This document shows positions 38,052 to 47,283 of a stretch of DNA of 64,000 nucleotides, piece by piece. The number at the start of each line of letters is the position of its first letter. The stretch's first letter is position 1. This stretch comes from CALEMW01 sp035447065 (GTDB lineage Bacteria > Krumholzibacteriota > Krumholzibacteriia > LZORAL124-64-63), in NCBI GenBank assembly GCA_035447065.1, contig DAOTGJ010000001.1:62001-126000 (forward strand), read 5' to 3'. Below the pieces are notes generated by a model, which had not been told where the DNA came from, did no database searches, and worked only from the letters and a program-made list of their open reading frames with translations. The translations under genes and the position numbers were made by a program.

Positions 38052-38067
38052 GGGCATGGGAGTTGCA
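38052..38067 (+). promoter_or_regulatory. Sigma-54-like promoter (-24/-12) for the HTH/STAS-GAF pair
   Basis: The sequence GGGCATGGGAGTTGCA differs from the sigma-54 consensus TGGCACGnnnnTTGCA at two positions, and keeps GG and GC with exactly ten bases between. Predicted start near 38078, 46 bases before ATG 38124. No good sigma-70 promoter is seen nearby. Confidence 0.5.
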
Positions 38068-38100
38068 GTCGGGGCCGGTGACATCACCGGGCATTGCAAC
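38062..38100. promoter_or_regulatory. Nested dyad, candidate operator upstream of the HTH gene
   Basis: A perfect inner palindrome CCGGTGACATCACCGG (38075-38090) is flanked by an outer inverted pair GTTGCA (38062-38067) and TGCAAC (38095-38100). The outer left arm overlaps the -12 element, so a protein bound here could block the promoter. Confidence 0.6.
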
Positions 38101-38123
38101 ACCGACTCCGGGAGCGACACACC

Positions 38124-38345
38124 ATGAGCACGGACACCAAGGAATTCGGCGCCATCTACATCGGGGCCGAGGAGACCGTCACCCAGGTCATGACGTCGGT
38201 CGAGGCCGCCGAGTACCTCAAGATGCACGTCAAGACCGTCTGCCGTCTGGCCAAGGAAGGCAAGATCCCCGCGAAGAAGGTCGGCAGCGAGTGGCGCTTC
38301 CTGCGCCGCGTGCTGGACGGCTGGCTGGCCAAGGAGCTCGTCTGA
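38124..38345 (+). CDS. Small excisionase/MerR-type helix-turn-helix protein
   Basis: ATG 38124 gives 73 residues; an upstream ATG at 38094 lies inside the candidate operator. The core VTSVEAAEYLKMHVKTVCRLAKEGKIPAKKVGSEWRF (residues about 23-60, read in two parts: TSVEAAEYLKMHVKTVCRL and GKIPAKKVGSEWRF) is the HTH_17/excisionase-family winged helix. Such proteins bind DNA as regulators or recombination directionality factors; no integrase or other mobile gene is near, so regulation is likelier. It is followed two bases later by the STAS-GAF-like gene. Confidence 0.85.
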   Translation: MSTDTKEFGAIYIGAEETVTQVMTSVEAAEYLKMHVKTVCRLAKEGKIPAKKVGSEWRFLRRVLDGWLAKELV

Positions 38346-38347
38346 CC

Positions 38348-39262
38348 ATGGACTTCGGGCTGGAGGTCCGGGAGCTGGACCCGCCCCACTCGGTGGCGGT
38401 GGCCTGCTTCGGCGTGAGCGGGCATGGCGACGTGGCGCGGCTCGAGGCCGTCGCCACGGATCCGACCGTGCGCGCCGCGCGCCGCGTGGTCCTGGACCTG
38501 CGCCGGCTCGGCTCCGCCAGTCCGTACCTGGTCCGGGCCATGGTGGCCTGGCAACGTTCCCTGCTGGACCGGGGCGCCAGCCTCGTGGTCCTGGGGGCCA
38601 ACAGCGTGATCCGCTGGCGGCTGGCCCGGGCCCGAGGCGAGCTGCCGTTGCCGGAGGCCGAGGGCCTGGACGCGGCCCGCAATCTTCCTCTGGATTCCCT
38701 GCAGCACGTGGAGGTGGGCGGACGCCGGGAACGGGATCCCGTGGAGCACGCTCCGCGGCCCCTCCAGGGTCTGTCCCGGAACCTCGACGCCGCCGGCGCC
38801 GGACTCGCCGCCGCCGCCCTGTCGGTCCTGCAGCAGGCGGGCCTGGCGGAGCGGGCGGTCGTGGTGCCGGTGCGCGACGGCCGCCTCCAGGGTCCGAGCC
38901 ATCTTGATGGCCCGGCGGAGACGGGCGACCTGGTGCGCCAGCTCGAAGCGGCCCGGGGGATCCTGGAGGTCGAGCACGTGGACCGCGAGTCCTGCGGGCT
39001 CGCGGAGCTGGCGTTGCTGCATCGATGCGGCGCCGATCTGCTCGTCCCCGCGCGCGAGAGCGGGGCCCTGCACGGCCTGTTGGCGGTGCGCAGCGGCCGG
39101 GGCGGCCTGGCCTCCTACCGCAGCGGCGAGGTCCTGGCCCTGGAGCTCCTGGGGCTCTGGCTCGGGGGCCGGTTGGCCGAGACGGCCAAGGCGCCTGCGG
39201 ACGTGCCGGCCTGGGAGCTGGAGGAGATCCCTCTGGATGCTGTGCCGCTGGAAGCGGTCTGA
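38348..39262 (+). CDS. STAS-like plus GAF-like signalling protein
   Basis: The 304-residue cytoplasmic protein has an N-terminal STAS-like domain (about residues 10-100): VVLDLRRLGSASPYLVRAM aligns with the anti-sigma-antagonist core, with Ser residues where the phosphorylated Ser lies, and GASLVVLGANSVIRWRL follows. The C-terminal part (about 195-285) ends like a GAF domain (DLLVPARESGALHGLLAV ... SGEVLALELLGLWLG). The middle is less clear. ATG 38348 is two bases past the HTH stop; AAGGAG lies about 10 bases upstream within that gene. It is probably a sensor or partner-switching component working with the HTH protein. Domain calls are by pattern only. Confidence 0.6.
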   Translation: MDFGLEVRELDPPHSVAVACFGVSGHGDVARLEAVATDPTVRAARRVVLDLRRLGSASPYLVRAMVAWQRSLLDRGASLVVLGANSVIRWRLARARGELPLPEAEGLDAARNLPLDSLQHVEVGGRRERDPVEHAPRPLQGLSRNLDAAGAGLAAAALSVLQQAGLAERAVVVPVRDGRLQGPSHLDGPAETGDLVRQLEAARGILEVEHVDRESCGLAELALLHRCGADLLVPARESGALHGLLAVRSGRGGLASYRSGEVLALELLGLWLGGRLAETAKAPADVPAWELEEIPLDAVPLEAV

Positions 39263-39306
39263 TCCGACCGTCGACGTTCCCGCAACTCCTTGCCGATGGA
39301 CCAGTT

Positions 39307-39334
39307 GAAGCGCCGCCCGCAGGGGCGGCGCTTC
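39307..39334 (+). terminator. Terminator hairpin after the STAS-GAF gene
   Basis: A perfect 12-base-pair stem (39307-39318 with 39323-39334, loop GCAG), 45 bases past the stop. No U-run. The rest of the 39263-39587 gap shows no convincing feature. Confidence 0.65.
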
Positions 39335-39587
39335 GCGTTACCCGACGCCCTCTCCGCCTCGCCGCCGACGTCGCGCCCCCGCCGCCGTCGCAACCAGCCA
39401 CCTCAGGCCAGGTTAGCTTTCGGCTCGACCCCGCGCGTCCGCTGGCCGCCGACTTGCAGTCCGGCCGCGGGGGCGACGAGGAGGAGAACGGGAGGCTCCG
39501 CCGTGTCGCAGGGTCCCGTCGGTCGGTGCAAGGGCGCCTCACTGCTCCGGCCGACGGCCCACCCCGAGTCTCGTCCAAGGAGCAGCC

Positions 39588-39914
39588 ATGTCCCCGCACA
39601 CCGCCGCGCGCCATCTCGCCGTCCGACTCGCCGTCCTTCTCGATCCCCGCGTCCGTCTGCTGGACGTGGCGGTGGATCCCCGCCGCCGCGAGCTGCGCCT
39701 GCGCGCCCTGTGGTGCGGGCCGGGGCCGCGGGTGCTGGAGGGGAGGGCGCCGCTGCCCGGGCCCCATGCGGTGGAGGAGCGGCCGCTGCTGCTGGCCGCC
39801 GCCCAGGCCGTGGCGGCGCTGGCGGTGTCGTCGGAGCTGGGGCTGCGGGTCCTGGCGGGGGTCAGGCGTCGGCGGCCGCCGGCGCATCCTCGTCCGTCTC
39901 GGCGCGGTTGGTGA
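39588..39914 (+). CDS. Small hypothetical protein overlapping the cdaA 3' end
   Basis: A 108-residue frame with AAGGAG five bases before its ATG, the best sign that it is real. It is rich in Ala, Leu, Val and Arg; the third-codon position is mostly G/C up to about residue 90. The final 53 bases overlap the end of cdaA on the other strand and give a low-complexity Arg/Pro tail, suggesting the reading frame has run on past a lost stop. No family recognised; may not be translated. Confidence 0.4.
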   Translation: MSPHTAARHLAVRLAVLLDPRVRLLDVAVDPRRRELRLRALWCGPGPRVLEGRAPLPGPHAVEERPLLLAAAQAVAALAVSSELGLRVLAGVRRRRPPAHPRPSRRGW

Positions 39915-40662
39915 GGGTGAAGATGCGGTTGAGCTCGGCGGTCAGGTCGTCGCCGGAGAGGCCGCGCCGGATCTCGCCGCGGTAGACCAGGCTGATGGCC
40001 CGCGTCTCCTCCGAGACCACGATGACCACGGCGTCGCACAGCTCGCTCAGGCCGATGGCCGCGCGGTGCCGCGTGCCCAGCATGAAGCCGAACTCGGTGC
40101 GCTCGGTGATGGGCAGGATGCAGCTCGCCGCCACCACCTTGTCCCGCGAGACGATGATGGCGCCGTCGTGCAGGGGGCCGGGCACGGTGAAGATGGACTC
40201 GATGAGCTCGCTGGTCACATCGGCGTTGATCATGGTGCCCGTGCGCGCCCAGCGTCCCAGGCTGATCTCCCGCTCCAGCACGATGAGCGCGCCCAGTCCG
40301 CGCCGCGACAGGCGCTCCACCGCGCGCACCACCTCCTGCTCCGAGGGCAGGTCGTCCTGGGCGGTGAAGATGTTCAGCCCGCGCCGCCGCCCGAGGTAGG
40401 TCAGGGCGGTGCGCAGCTCCGGCTGGAAGATGATGATGAACGCCACCACCCACACGGTCTGCAGCGAGGAGATGATCTGCTTCACCACGATCATCCCCAG
40501 CCGGTCCGCGATCCAGCTCAGCATCACCAGCAGGGCCAGGCCGATGAACATCTGCACCGTCCGCGTGCCGCGCACCAGCAGCAGCAGGCGGTAGAGCAGG
40601 AACGCCACGATCAGGATGTCGAGGACGTCGATGATCAGGCTGTTGGCGATGGCGTCCAGCAT
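39862..40662 (-). CDS. cdaA: Diadenylate cyclase CdaA (c-di-AMP synthase)
   Basis: The 266-residue protein has three N-terminal membrane segments (to about residue 85) and a DAC domain with both signature motifs: DGAIIV near residue 166 and GTRHRAAIGLSE near 197. It joins two ATP into cyclic di-AMP at the inner membrane, controlling potassium and osmotic balance. The last gene of the leftward tilS-ftsH-folP-cdaA run; the folP-cdaA order is often seen beside glmM in other bacteria. The kbp gene in this window is another potassium-linked function. Start 40662 has only a weak ribosome site. Confidence 0.95.
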   Translation of the reverse strand: MLDAIANSLIIDVLDILIVAFLLYRLLLLVRGTRTVQMFIGLALLVMLSWIADRLGMIVVKQIISSLQTVWVVAFIIIFQPELRTALTYLGRRRGLNIFTAQDDLPSEQEVVRAVERLSRRGLGALIVLEREISLGRWARTGTMINADVTSELIESIFTVPGPLHDGAIIVSRDKVVAASCILPITERTEFGFMLGTRHRAAIGLSELCDAVVIVVSEETRAISLVYRGEIRRGLSGDDLTAELNRIFTLTNRAETDEDAPAAADA

Positions 40663-40732
40663 GCTCGCTCGCGGGATCGGGGTGGGTGGTTGCTCCTTCG
40701 GCGGCCGAGCTTACTCCAGGCGCCGCCGCGCC

Positions 40733-41610
40733 TCAACGTCGGATCGCGGCCAGGACGTCAAGGAACTGGCGGGTGGCGGCCACGTCGTGCACGCGCACCA
40801 CGGCCGCGCCGGCGTCCAGGGCCGCGGCCGCCGCGGCCAGGCTGCCGCCCAGGCGGTCCGGCGTCTCCGCCCCCGTCAGACGGCCGATGAACGATTTGCG
40901 CGACGCGCCCAGCAGGCACGGCCGCCCGCCGGCCGCCCGGGCCAGCCCGCGCAGCAGGGCCAGGTTGTGTTCCAGGGTCTTGCCGAAGCCGATGCCCGGA
41001 TCCACCAGGATGCGGCGCGGGTCCACGCCCGCGGCCTCGGCGGCTGTCGCCCGCTCGGCCAGGAAGGCGCGTACCTCGGCCACGGGGTCCGCGTACGCCG
41101 GCGCCGTCTGCATGGTGGCCGGCGTGCCCTGCATGTGCATGAGCACCAGGCCCGCGCCCCGCGCCGCGGCCAGGGGCAGCAGCTCGGGATCGTCGCGGCC
41201 GGCGCTCACGTCGTTGATGCCGTCGGCGCCGGCGTCCAGCGCGGCGCGGGCCACCGCGGCCCGGCGGGTGTCCACGGTCAGGGGCAGGTCGCAGACCCGG
41301 CGCACGGCCTCCACCACGGGCAGCAGGCGCCGCAGCTCCGCCTCGGCGTCCACCGGCGCGGAGCCGGGGCGCGTGGACTCGGCGCCCACGTCCAGCAGCT
41401 CGGCCCCGGCGTCGGCCATGGCCCGGGCCAGGTCCGCGGCGGCCCGGGCGTCCACCCGCGAGGCCGCGTGGAAGCTGTCCGGCGTGGCGTTGAGGATGCC
41501 CATGACCAGAGGCCGGCCCGGCGGCGTCAGGGCGCGGTCGCCCAACAGGAACGCAGCGGCGCCGGAGGCCGGCGCCGCTGCGGAGGAGGGACTCGGATGG
41601 GGATCGCGGG

Positions 41611-41614
<4 letters not shown>
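40733..41614 (-). CDS. folP: Dihydropteroate synthase
   Basis: The 293-residue TIM-barrel enzyme has LVMGILNATPDSF (pterin site), DVGAESTRPG, the DINDVSAG-type strand (INDVSAGRDDPELL), ILVDPGIGFGK and GASRKSFIG. It couples 4-aminobenzoate to the dihydropterin diphosphate in folate synthesis. A 30-residue Ala/Pro-rich N-terminal extension precedes the usual start; the ATG at 41614 overlaps the ftsH stop, which supports it. 70 bases separate it from cdaA. Confidence 0.96.
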
Positions 41615-43605
<1,991 letters not shown>

Positions 43606-43659
43606 GCGTCTCCTTGCGGTCAGGCGTCCGTGCAGGCCGATCCGGGGGGATCGCGCCGA

Positions 43660-45051
43660 TCAATCGGCGTCCGGACGGGCGTCGGCATCCCGAAAACCAA
43701 CGGTCAGTGTAACGGCCTCATCCGTGTGCGGCAACCACCGGGTGCGCTCGTCGCGGGCCAGTCCCACCAGCCAGAGCGGACCGTCGTCGTCCTCGACCAG
43801 CAGGACGTCGCCGCGGCGGTCCCGCGGCACGCGGGCCTCCCGCAGAAGGTCGCTCACCTTCTTGGTCCCGTCCAGTCCGATCGGCCGCAGCCTGTCTCCC
43901 GGCCGCCAGGGCCGCAGGCGAGCCCGGCCGCGCAGGGCGGCGGCGGGCAGGGCCAGGCGCCAGCGGTCGTCGGGCGGGGCCAGGCCGGCCTCGGGTGCGC
44001 ACGGGTCCAGGTCCGCGGGCACGCCGGGGGCGGTGTGGAGCCGCGGCCGTGGCCGCGGCGCGACGGTCGCATCCCCGCGTACGATCCGCAGCAGGTCCTG
44101 CGAGCGCACCGCGCGCCAGCCGGCGCCCAGCTCCAGGGCGGTGCCGGCCCCGGACCCGGGCAGCCACGCCGCCAGGGCGGTCAGCCGCTCCTCCGTCAGC
44201 GGGGAGGGGCCCGGCTCCCGCTCCGCCACGATGCGGCGGACCACGCGGAGCAGCAGCGCCGGCGGCAGGTGCGCGGCGATGGGCCAGGGCAGGGCGTCGG
44301 TAGGCAGGCCGCGGCGGTCCCAGGCGCGCCGCCGGGCCGCGGCCAGGCGGTCCAGGGCCGCGGCGTCGCGGGCGGCGATGGCGGCGGTGCGGGCCGGGCC
44401 CGCCAGGGCGGAAGGGCCGAAGATCTCCCGCAGCACGGGCACCAGGTCGCGGCGGAGGCGGGCGCGCAGATTGGCGTCGCCCACGTTCGTGGCGTCGATG
44501 CGCCAGGGCTGGTCCAGGGTCGTCAGGACCGCTTCCACCTCCGCCCGGGTCCAGCGGAGCAGCGGACGCACCCAGGAGCCCCGGCGCGGCGCCATGGCGC
44601 GCAGGCCGTCGGGGCCCGTGCCGCGGAAGAGGCGCAGCAGCACGGTCTCGGCCTGGTCGTCGGCGTGGTGGCCCAGGGCCACGGCGGCGAGCGGGGGCCG
44701 ATCCGCCAGCACGCGGCGCAGGAAGGCGTGGCGGGCGTCGCGCAGGGCGGCCTCGCCCGGAGCGGCGCCGGGAGGCCAGGCCAGGGATTCGCGGTGCAGG
44801 GGGATGCCCAGCCGGGCGCAGAGGTCGGCGCAGAAGGCGGCGTCGGCGTCGGCGTCGGCGCCGCGCAGGCCGTGGTGGAGGTGGGCGGCCTCCACCGGTC
44901 CGCCGCCGGAGTCGCGGCGGGCGGCCGCGGCGCGCAGGAGCAGCACGGAATCGGGACCGCCGGACAAGGCCACGAGAACCCCGGCGCCGGAAGGCAGCAG
45001 GCGATCCAGATCGACGACGGCACGGGTGAGGGACGCGGGGGAGGGAGGCAT
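43660..45051 (-). CDS. tilS: tRNA(Ile)-lysidine synthase
   Basis: The 463-residue product has the PP-loop LVALSGGPDS at about residue 28, LHHGLRGADADADAAFC, ALGHHADDQAETVLLRLFRG and MAPRRGSWVRPLL, all TilS signatures, followed by the C-terminal tRNA-binding domains (KKVSDLLREARVPRDRR). It converts C34 of tRNA-Ile(CAU) to lysidine, so the codon AUA is read. A GTG three codons upstream (45060) is an alternative start. ATG 45051 is preferred for a GGTGG at suitable spacing. It sits directly downstream of a CAU-anticodon tRNA gene. Confidence 0.95.
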   Translation of the reverse strand: MPPSPASLTRAVVDLDRLLPSGAGVLVALSGGPDSVLLLRAAAARRDSGGGPVEAAHLHHGLRGADADADAAFCADLCARLGIPLHRESLAWPPGAAPGEAALRDARHAFLRRVLADRPPLAAVALGHHADDQAETVLLRLFRGTGPDGLRAMAPRRGSWVRPLLRWTRAEVEAVLTTLDQPWRIDATNVGDANLRARLRRDLVPVLREIFGPSALAGPARTAAIAARDAAALDRLAAARRRAWDRRGLPTDALPWPIAAHLPPALLLRVVRRIVAEREPGPSPLTEERLTALAAWLPGSGAGTALELGAGWRAVRSQDLLRIVRGDATVAPRPRPRLHTAPGVPADLDPCAPEAGLAPPDDRWRLALPAAALRGRARLRPWRPGDRLRPIGLDGTKKVSDLLREARVPRDRRGDVLLVEDDDGPLWLVGLARDERTRWLPHTDEAVTLTVGFRDADARPDAD

Positions 45052-45068
45052 GACGGCCACCGGAGGGC

Positions 45069-45076
45069 AAAAAAAA
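45069..45076 (-). terminator. Eight-T run directly after the tRNA
   Basis: Reading leftward, the encoded CCA end is followed by C and then eight T residues before tilS. The run could end or pause transcription or mark the 3' processing site. Confidence 0.5.
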
Positions 45077-45077
45077 G

Positions 45078-45154
45078 TGGTAGCGGCTCAGGGATTCGAA
45101 CCCCGGACACACGGATTATGATTCCGTTGCTCTAACCAACTGAGCTAAGCCGCC
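45078..45154 (-). tRNA. tRNA with CAU anticodon (probably elongator tRNA-Met)
   Basis: Folded by hand on the minus strand, 77 nucleotides with encoded CCA. The acceptor stem GGCGGCT pairs with AGCCGCT, with a G1-U72 wobble. The D arm is AGCTCAGTTGGTTAGAGCA, the anticodon loop ATCATAA (anticodon CAT), and the T loop TTCGAAT on a five-pair stem. The G1-U72 pair and the GCCGCTACCA end match Bacillus elongator tRNA-Met, and the initiator's C1-A72 mismatch is absent. Because the anticodon is CAU and the next gene is tilS, tRNA-Ile2 (the lysidine substrate) cannot be excluded by eye. Confidence 0.9.
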
Positions 45155-45171
45155 ACCATATTGGGATGTCC

Positions 45172-45186
45172 GCCGGTCGGACCGGC
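45172..45186. repeat. Short perfect dyad between the tRNA and the Yip1 gene
   Basis: GCCGGTC and GACCGGC separated by one G. It is close to the tRNA's upstream side; function unknown. Confidence 0.3.
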
Positions 45187-45216
45187 AAGGGGGGAATCTA
45201 GGCCAAGGCTCCGCGC

Positions 45217-45245
45217 TTGTCAAGGCAGCGCTGCGTCGTTATGGT
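45217..45245 (+). promoter_or_regulatory. Sigma-70 promoter of the Yip1/efflux-like operon
   Basis: TTGTCA (45217-45222), 17 bases, TATGGT (45240-45245), about 65 bases before ATG 45310. Confidence 0.6.
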
Positions 45246-45309
45246 CGAATCCGTGTGCGACCAAGGAGTTGCCGCCGCGGCGGCCTGGCCCGTGACCCAG
45301 GGAGTCCCC

Positions 45310-46005
45310 ATGAACGAGACGGTCTTCTCGCGCTTCTACGCCATCGTCGTGGCGCCGCGGGCGGCCATGGAGGCCGTGCGCGCGGAGCCGCGCTGGACGG
45401 CGGCCGCCTTGGCCATCGTCCTGATGGTGGCGGTGCTGGCCGCGGCCACCGTCCCCATCGCGGGCCCGGAGCAGCTGGACATGATGCAGGAGACGTCGTT
45501 GGGCCGGCACCTGCCGCCGGAGGAGATCGAGCAGGCCTACGCCCAGTTCGAGGACATGGGCCTCAAGGACCGCCTCATGAGCGGTCTGCAGGCCGGCTTC
45601 AGCGTGCTGGTCTCGCTGCTGATCATGTCGCTGGTCTACCTGCTCTTCGGCCGGCTCGCGGGCGGGCGCGCCACCTACCAGCAGATCCTGGGCGTGCTCT
45701 TCTGGGCCAACGTGGTGGGCATCGGGCTGGGGTCGCTGGTGAAGCTGCCGCTGGTGCTGGCCACGGGATCGTCGCTGAGGGTCTCGCTGGGGCCGGCACT
45801 TCTGGTGGCGGACCGGGGGCCGCTGGATCCCATGTTCCAGCTCCTGTCGTTCTTCGACGTCTTCAGCCTCTGGGCCGTGGCCCTGGTGGTGCTGGGCCAC
45901 GAGGCGGTGCACGGCTTCGCCCGGAGCAAGGCCGCGGCCGTGGCCGGCGGCGCCTGGCTGCTGATGGTTTCCGTGATGTTCGGCGTGGCGCGTCTGGTGT
46001 CCTAG
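45310..46005 (+). CDS. Yip1-family membrane protein
   Basis: ATG 45310, with GGGAG upstream, gives 231 residues; an earlier start at 45217 lies in the promoter. The protein has about five membrane segments and the YIP1-domain pattern: FYAIVVAPRAAMEAVRAEPRW at the N-terminus, SLVYLLFGRLAGGRATYQQILGVLFWAN in mid-chain (residues about 105-132), and a last helix pair. Function of bacterial YIP1 proteins is not established. It precedes the MacA-like adaptor by 30 bases, so they are probably one operon. Confidence 0.78.
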   Translation: MNETVFSRFYAIVVAPRAAMEAVRAEPRWTAAALAIVLMVAVLAAATVPIAGPEQLDMMQETSLGRHLPPEEIEQAYAQFEDMGLKDRLMSGLQAGFSVLVSLLIMSLVYLLFGRLAGGRATYQQILGVLFWANVVGIGLGSLVKLPLVLATGSSLRVSLGPALLVADRGPLDPMFQLLSFFDVFSLWAVALVVLGHEAVHGFARSKAAAVAGGAWLLMVSVMFGVARLVS

Positions 46006-46035
46006 GCGGCCGCGGGCGCGGCGGGGGAGGCGATC

Positions 46036-47280
46036 GTGAAGAAGTGGCTGATCCTGATCGGCGTGCTGGTGGTGGCGGGGCTCGTGGTGGGCAATCTGCG
46101 CCACAAGGGCGGCAAGGCCGTGGCGGTGGAGACCGCCCAGGTGGGACGCAAGGATCTGGTGGAGACGGTGACCGCCTCGGGCTCGCTCACGCCCAAGCGC
46201 AAGGTGGACGTGAGCGCCAACACCATGGGCCGCATCACGCGGCTGGCCGTGGCGGAGGGCGATACCGTTCAGGCCGGGCAGGTGCTGCTGGAGATCGACC
46301 CGGTGGAGGCGGCGTCGGCGGTGCGCGCGGCGGAGGCGTCGGTGACCACGGCGCGCGCCGACCAGGCGCTGGCCGACGCCACCGCGGCCAAGTCGGCCAA
46401 GGATCTGGAGCGGCTGGAGGAGCTGCACCGCGGCGGCGTGGCCACCGACGAGCAGCTGGACGCCGCCCGCACCACGCTGACCGTGGACCGGGCCCGCGCC
46501 GACGCCGCCCGCGCCCGCCTGGCCCAGGCCCGCGCCAACCTGGACAAGGCCGCCCACGACCTGGACAAGGTCACCATCACCGCCCCCATGAGCGGCGTGG
46601 TCACGCGCCTGGACGTGGAGGAGGGCGAGAACGCGGTGATGGGCACCCTGAACGTGGCCGGCACCGTGCTGCTGGTCATCTCGGACCTCTCCACCATGGA
46701 GGCCGAGGTGGACGTGGACGAGACCGAGGTGGTGCGCGTGGCGGTGGGTCAGCCGGTGCGCGTGGAGATCGACGCCTTTCCGGACACCACCTTCGCCGGC
46801 GTGGTGACCGAGGTGGGCAACAGCCCCATCTACACCAGCACGGGGCAGAACCGGCAGGCCGTGGACTTCAAGGTCACGGTCACGTTGACCGACGACGTGC
46901 CGGGCGTGCGGCCCGGCCTCTCCGCCAAGGCCGACATCCGCGTGGCGTCGGCCGACCAGGCCCTGGCCCTGCCCATCGGCGCCGTGACCGTGCGCGAGTG
47001 GCCGCCGCGGCCCCGCGCCGAGCGCCGCCGCGGCCGTCCCCGCGCCGCCGCTCCCGACAGCGTGGAGCGCGAGGAGCGCGAGGGCGTGTTCCGCATCCAG
47101 GACGGCACGGCGGAGTTCGTGCCCGTGACCCTGGGCATCACCGGCGAGGACGACTTCCAGGCCCTGGCCGGCGTGGAGGCGGGCTGGACCATCGTCACCG
47201 GCCCGTTCCGCGAGCTGCGCGATCTGGAGCACGGCGACGCGGTGAAGCCCGCCGACGCCGAGAAGAAGCGCGGGCGCTAG
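46036..47280 (+). CDS. MacA/HlyD-like periplasmic adaptor protein
   Basis: The 414-residue protein starts at GTG 46036 (GGGGGAGG upstream) with a single N-terminal membrane anchor. It shows the membrane-fusion-protein order: a first half lipoyl motif (VDVSANTMGRITRLAVAEGD), an alpha-helical hairpin of Ala-rich coiled coil (about 90-170), the second half lipoyl (APMSGVVTRLDVEEGENAV), a beta-barrel and a membrane-proximal domain. An Arg/Pro-rich insertion (about residues 320-345) interrupts the last domain. It should bridge the permeases downstream to an outer-membrane exit duct. No TolC-like gene is in the window. Confidence 0.9.
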   Translation: MKKWLILIGVLVVAGLVVGNLRHKGGKAVAVETAQVGRKDLVETVTASGSLTPKRKVDVSANTMGRITRLAVAEGDTVQAGQVLLEIDPVEAASAVRAAEASVTTARADQALADATAAKSAKDLERLEELHRGGVATDEQLDAARTTLTVDRARADAARARLAQARANLDKAAHDLDKVTITAPMSGVVTRLDVEEGENAVMGTLNVAGTVLLVISDLSTMEAEVDVDETEVVRVAVGQPVRVEIDAFPDTTFAGVVTEVGNSPIYTSTGQNRQAVDFKVTVTLTDDVPGVRPGLSAKADIRVASADQALALPIGAVTVREWPPRPRAERRRGRPRAAAPDSVEREEREGVFRIQDGTAEFVPVTLGITGEDDFQALAGVEAGWTIVTGPFRELRDLEHGDAVKPADAEKKRGR

Positions 47281-47283
47281 GCC

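Noticed and set aside
38124..38345. Reading the HTH protein as a prophage or integrative-element excisionase
   Set aside because: No integrase, attachment repeat or phage gene is nearby; the partner is a signalling-type protein.
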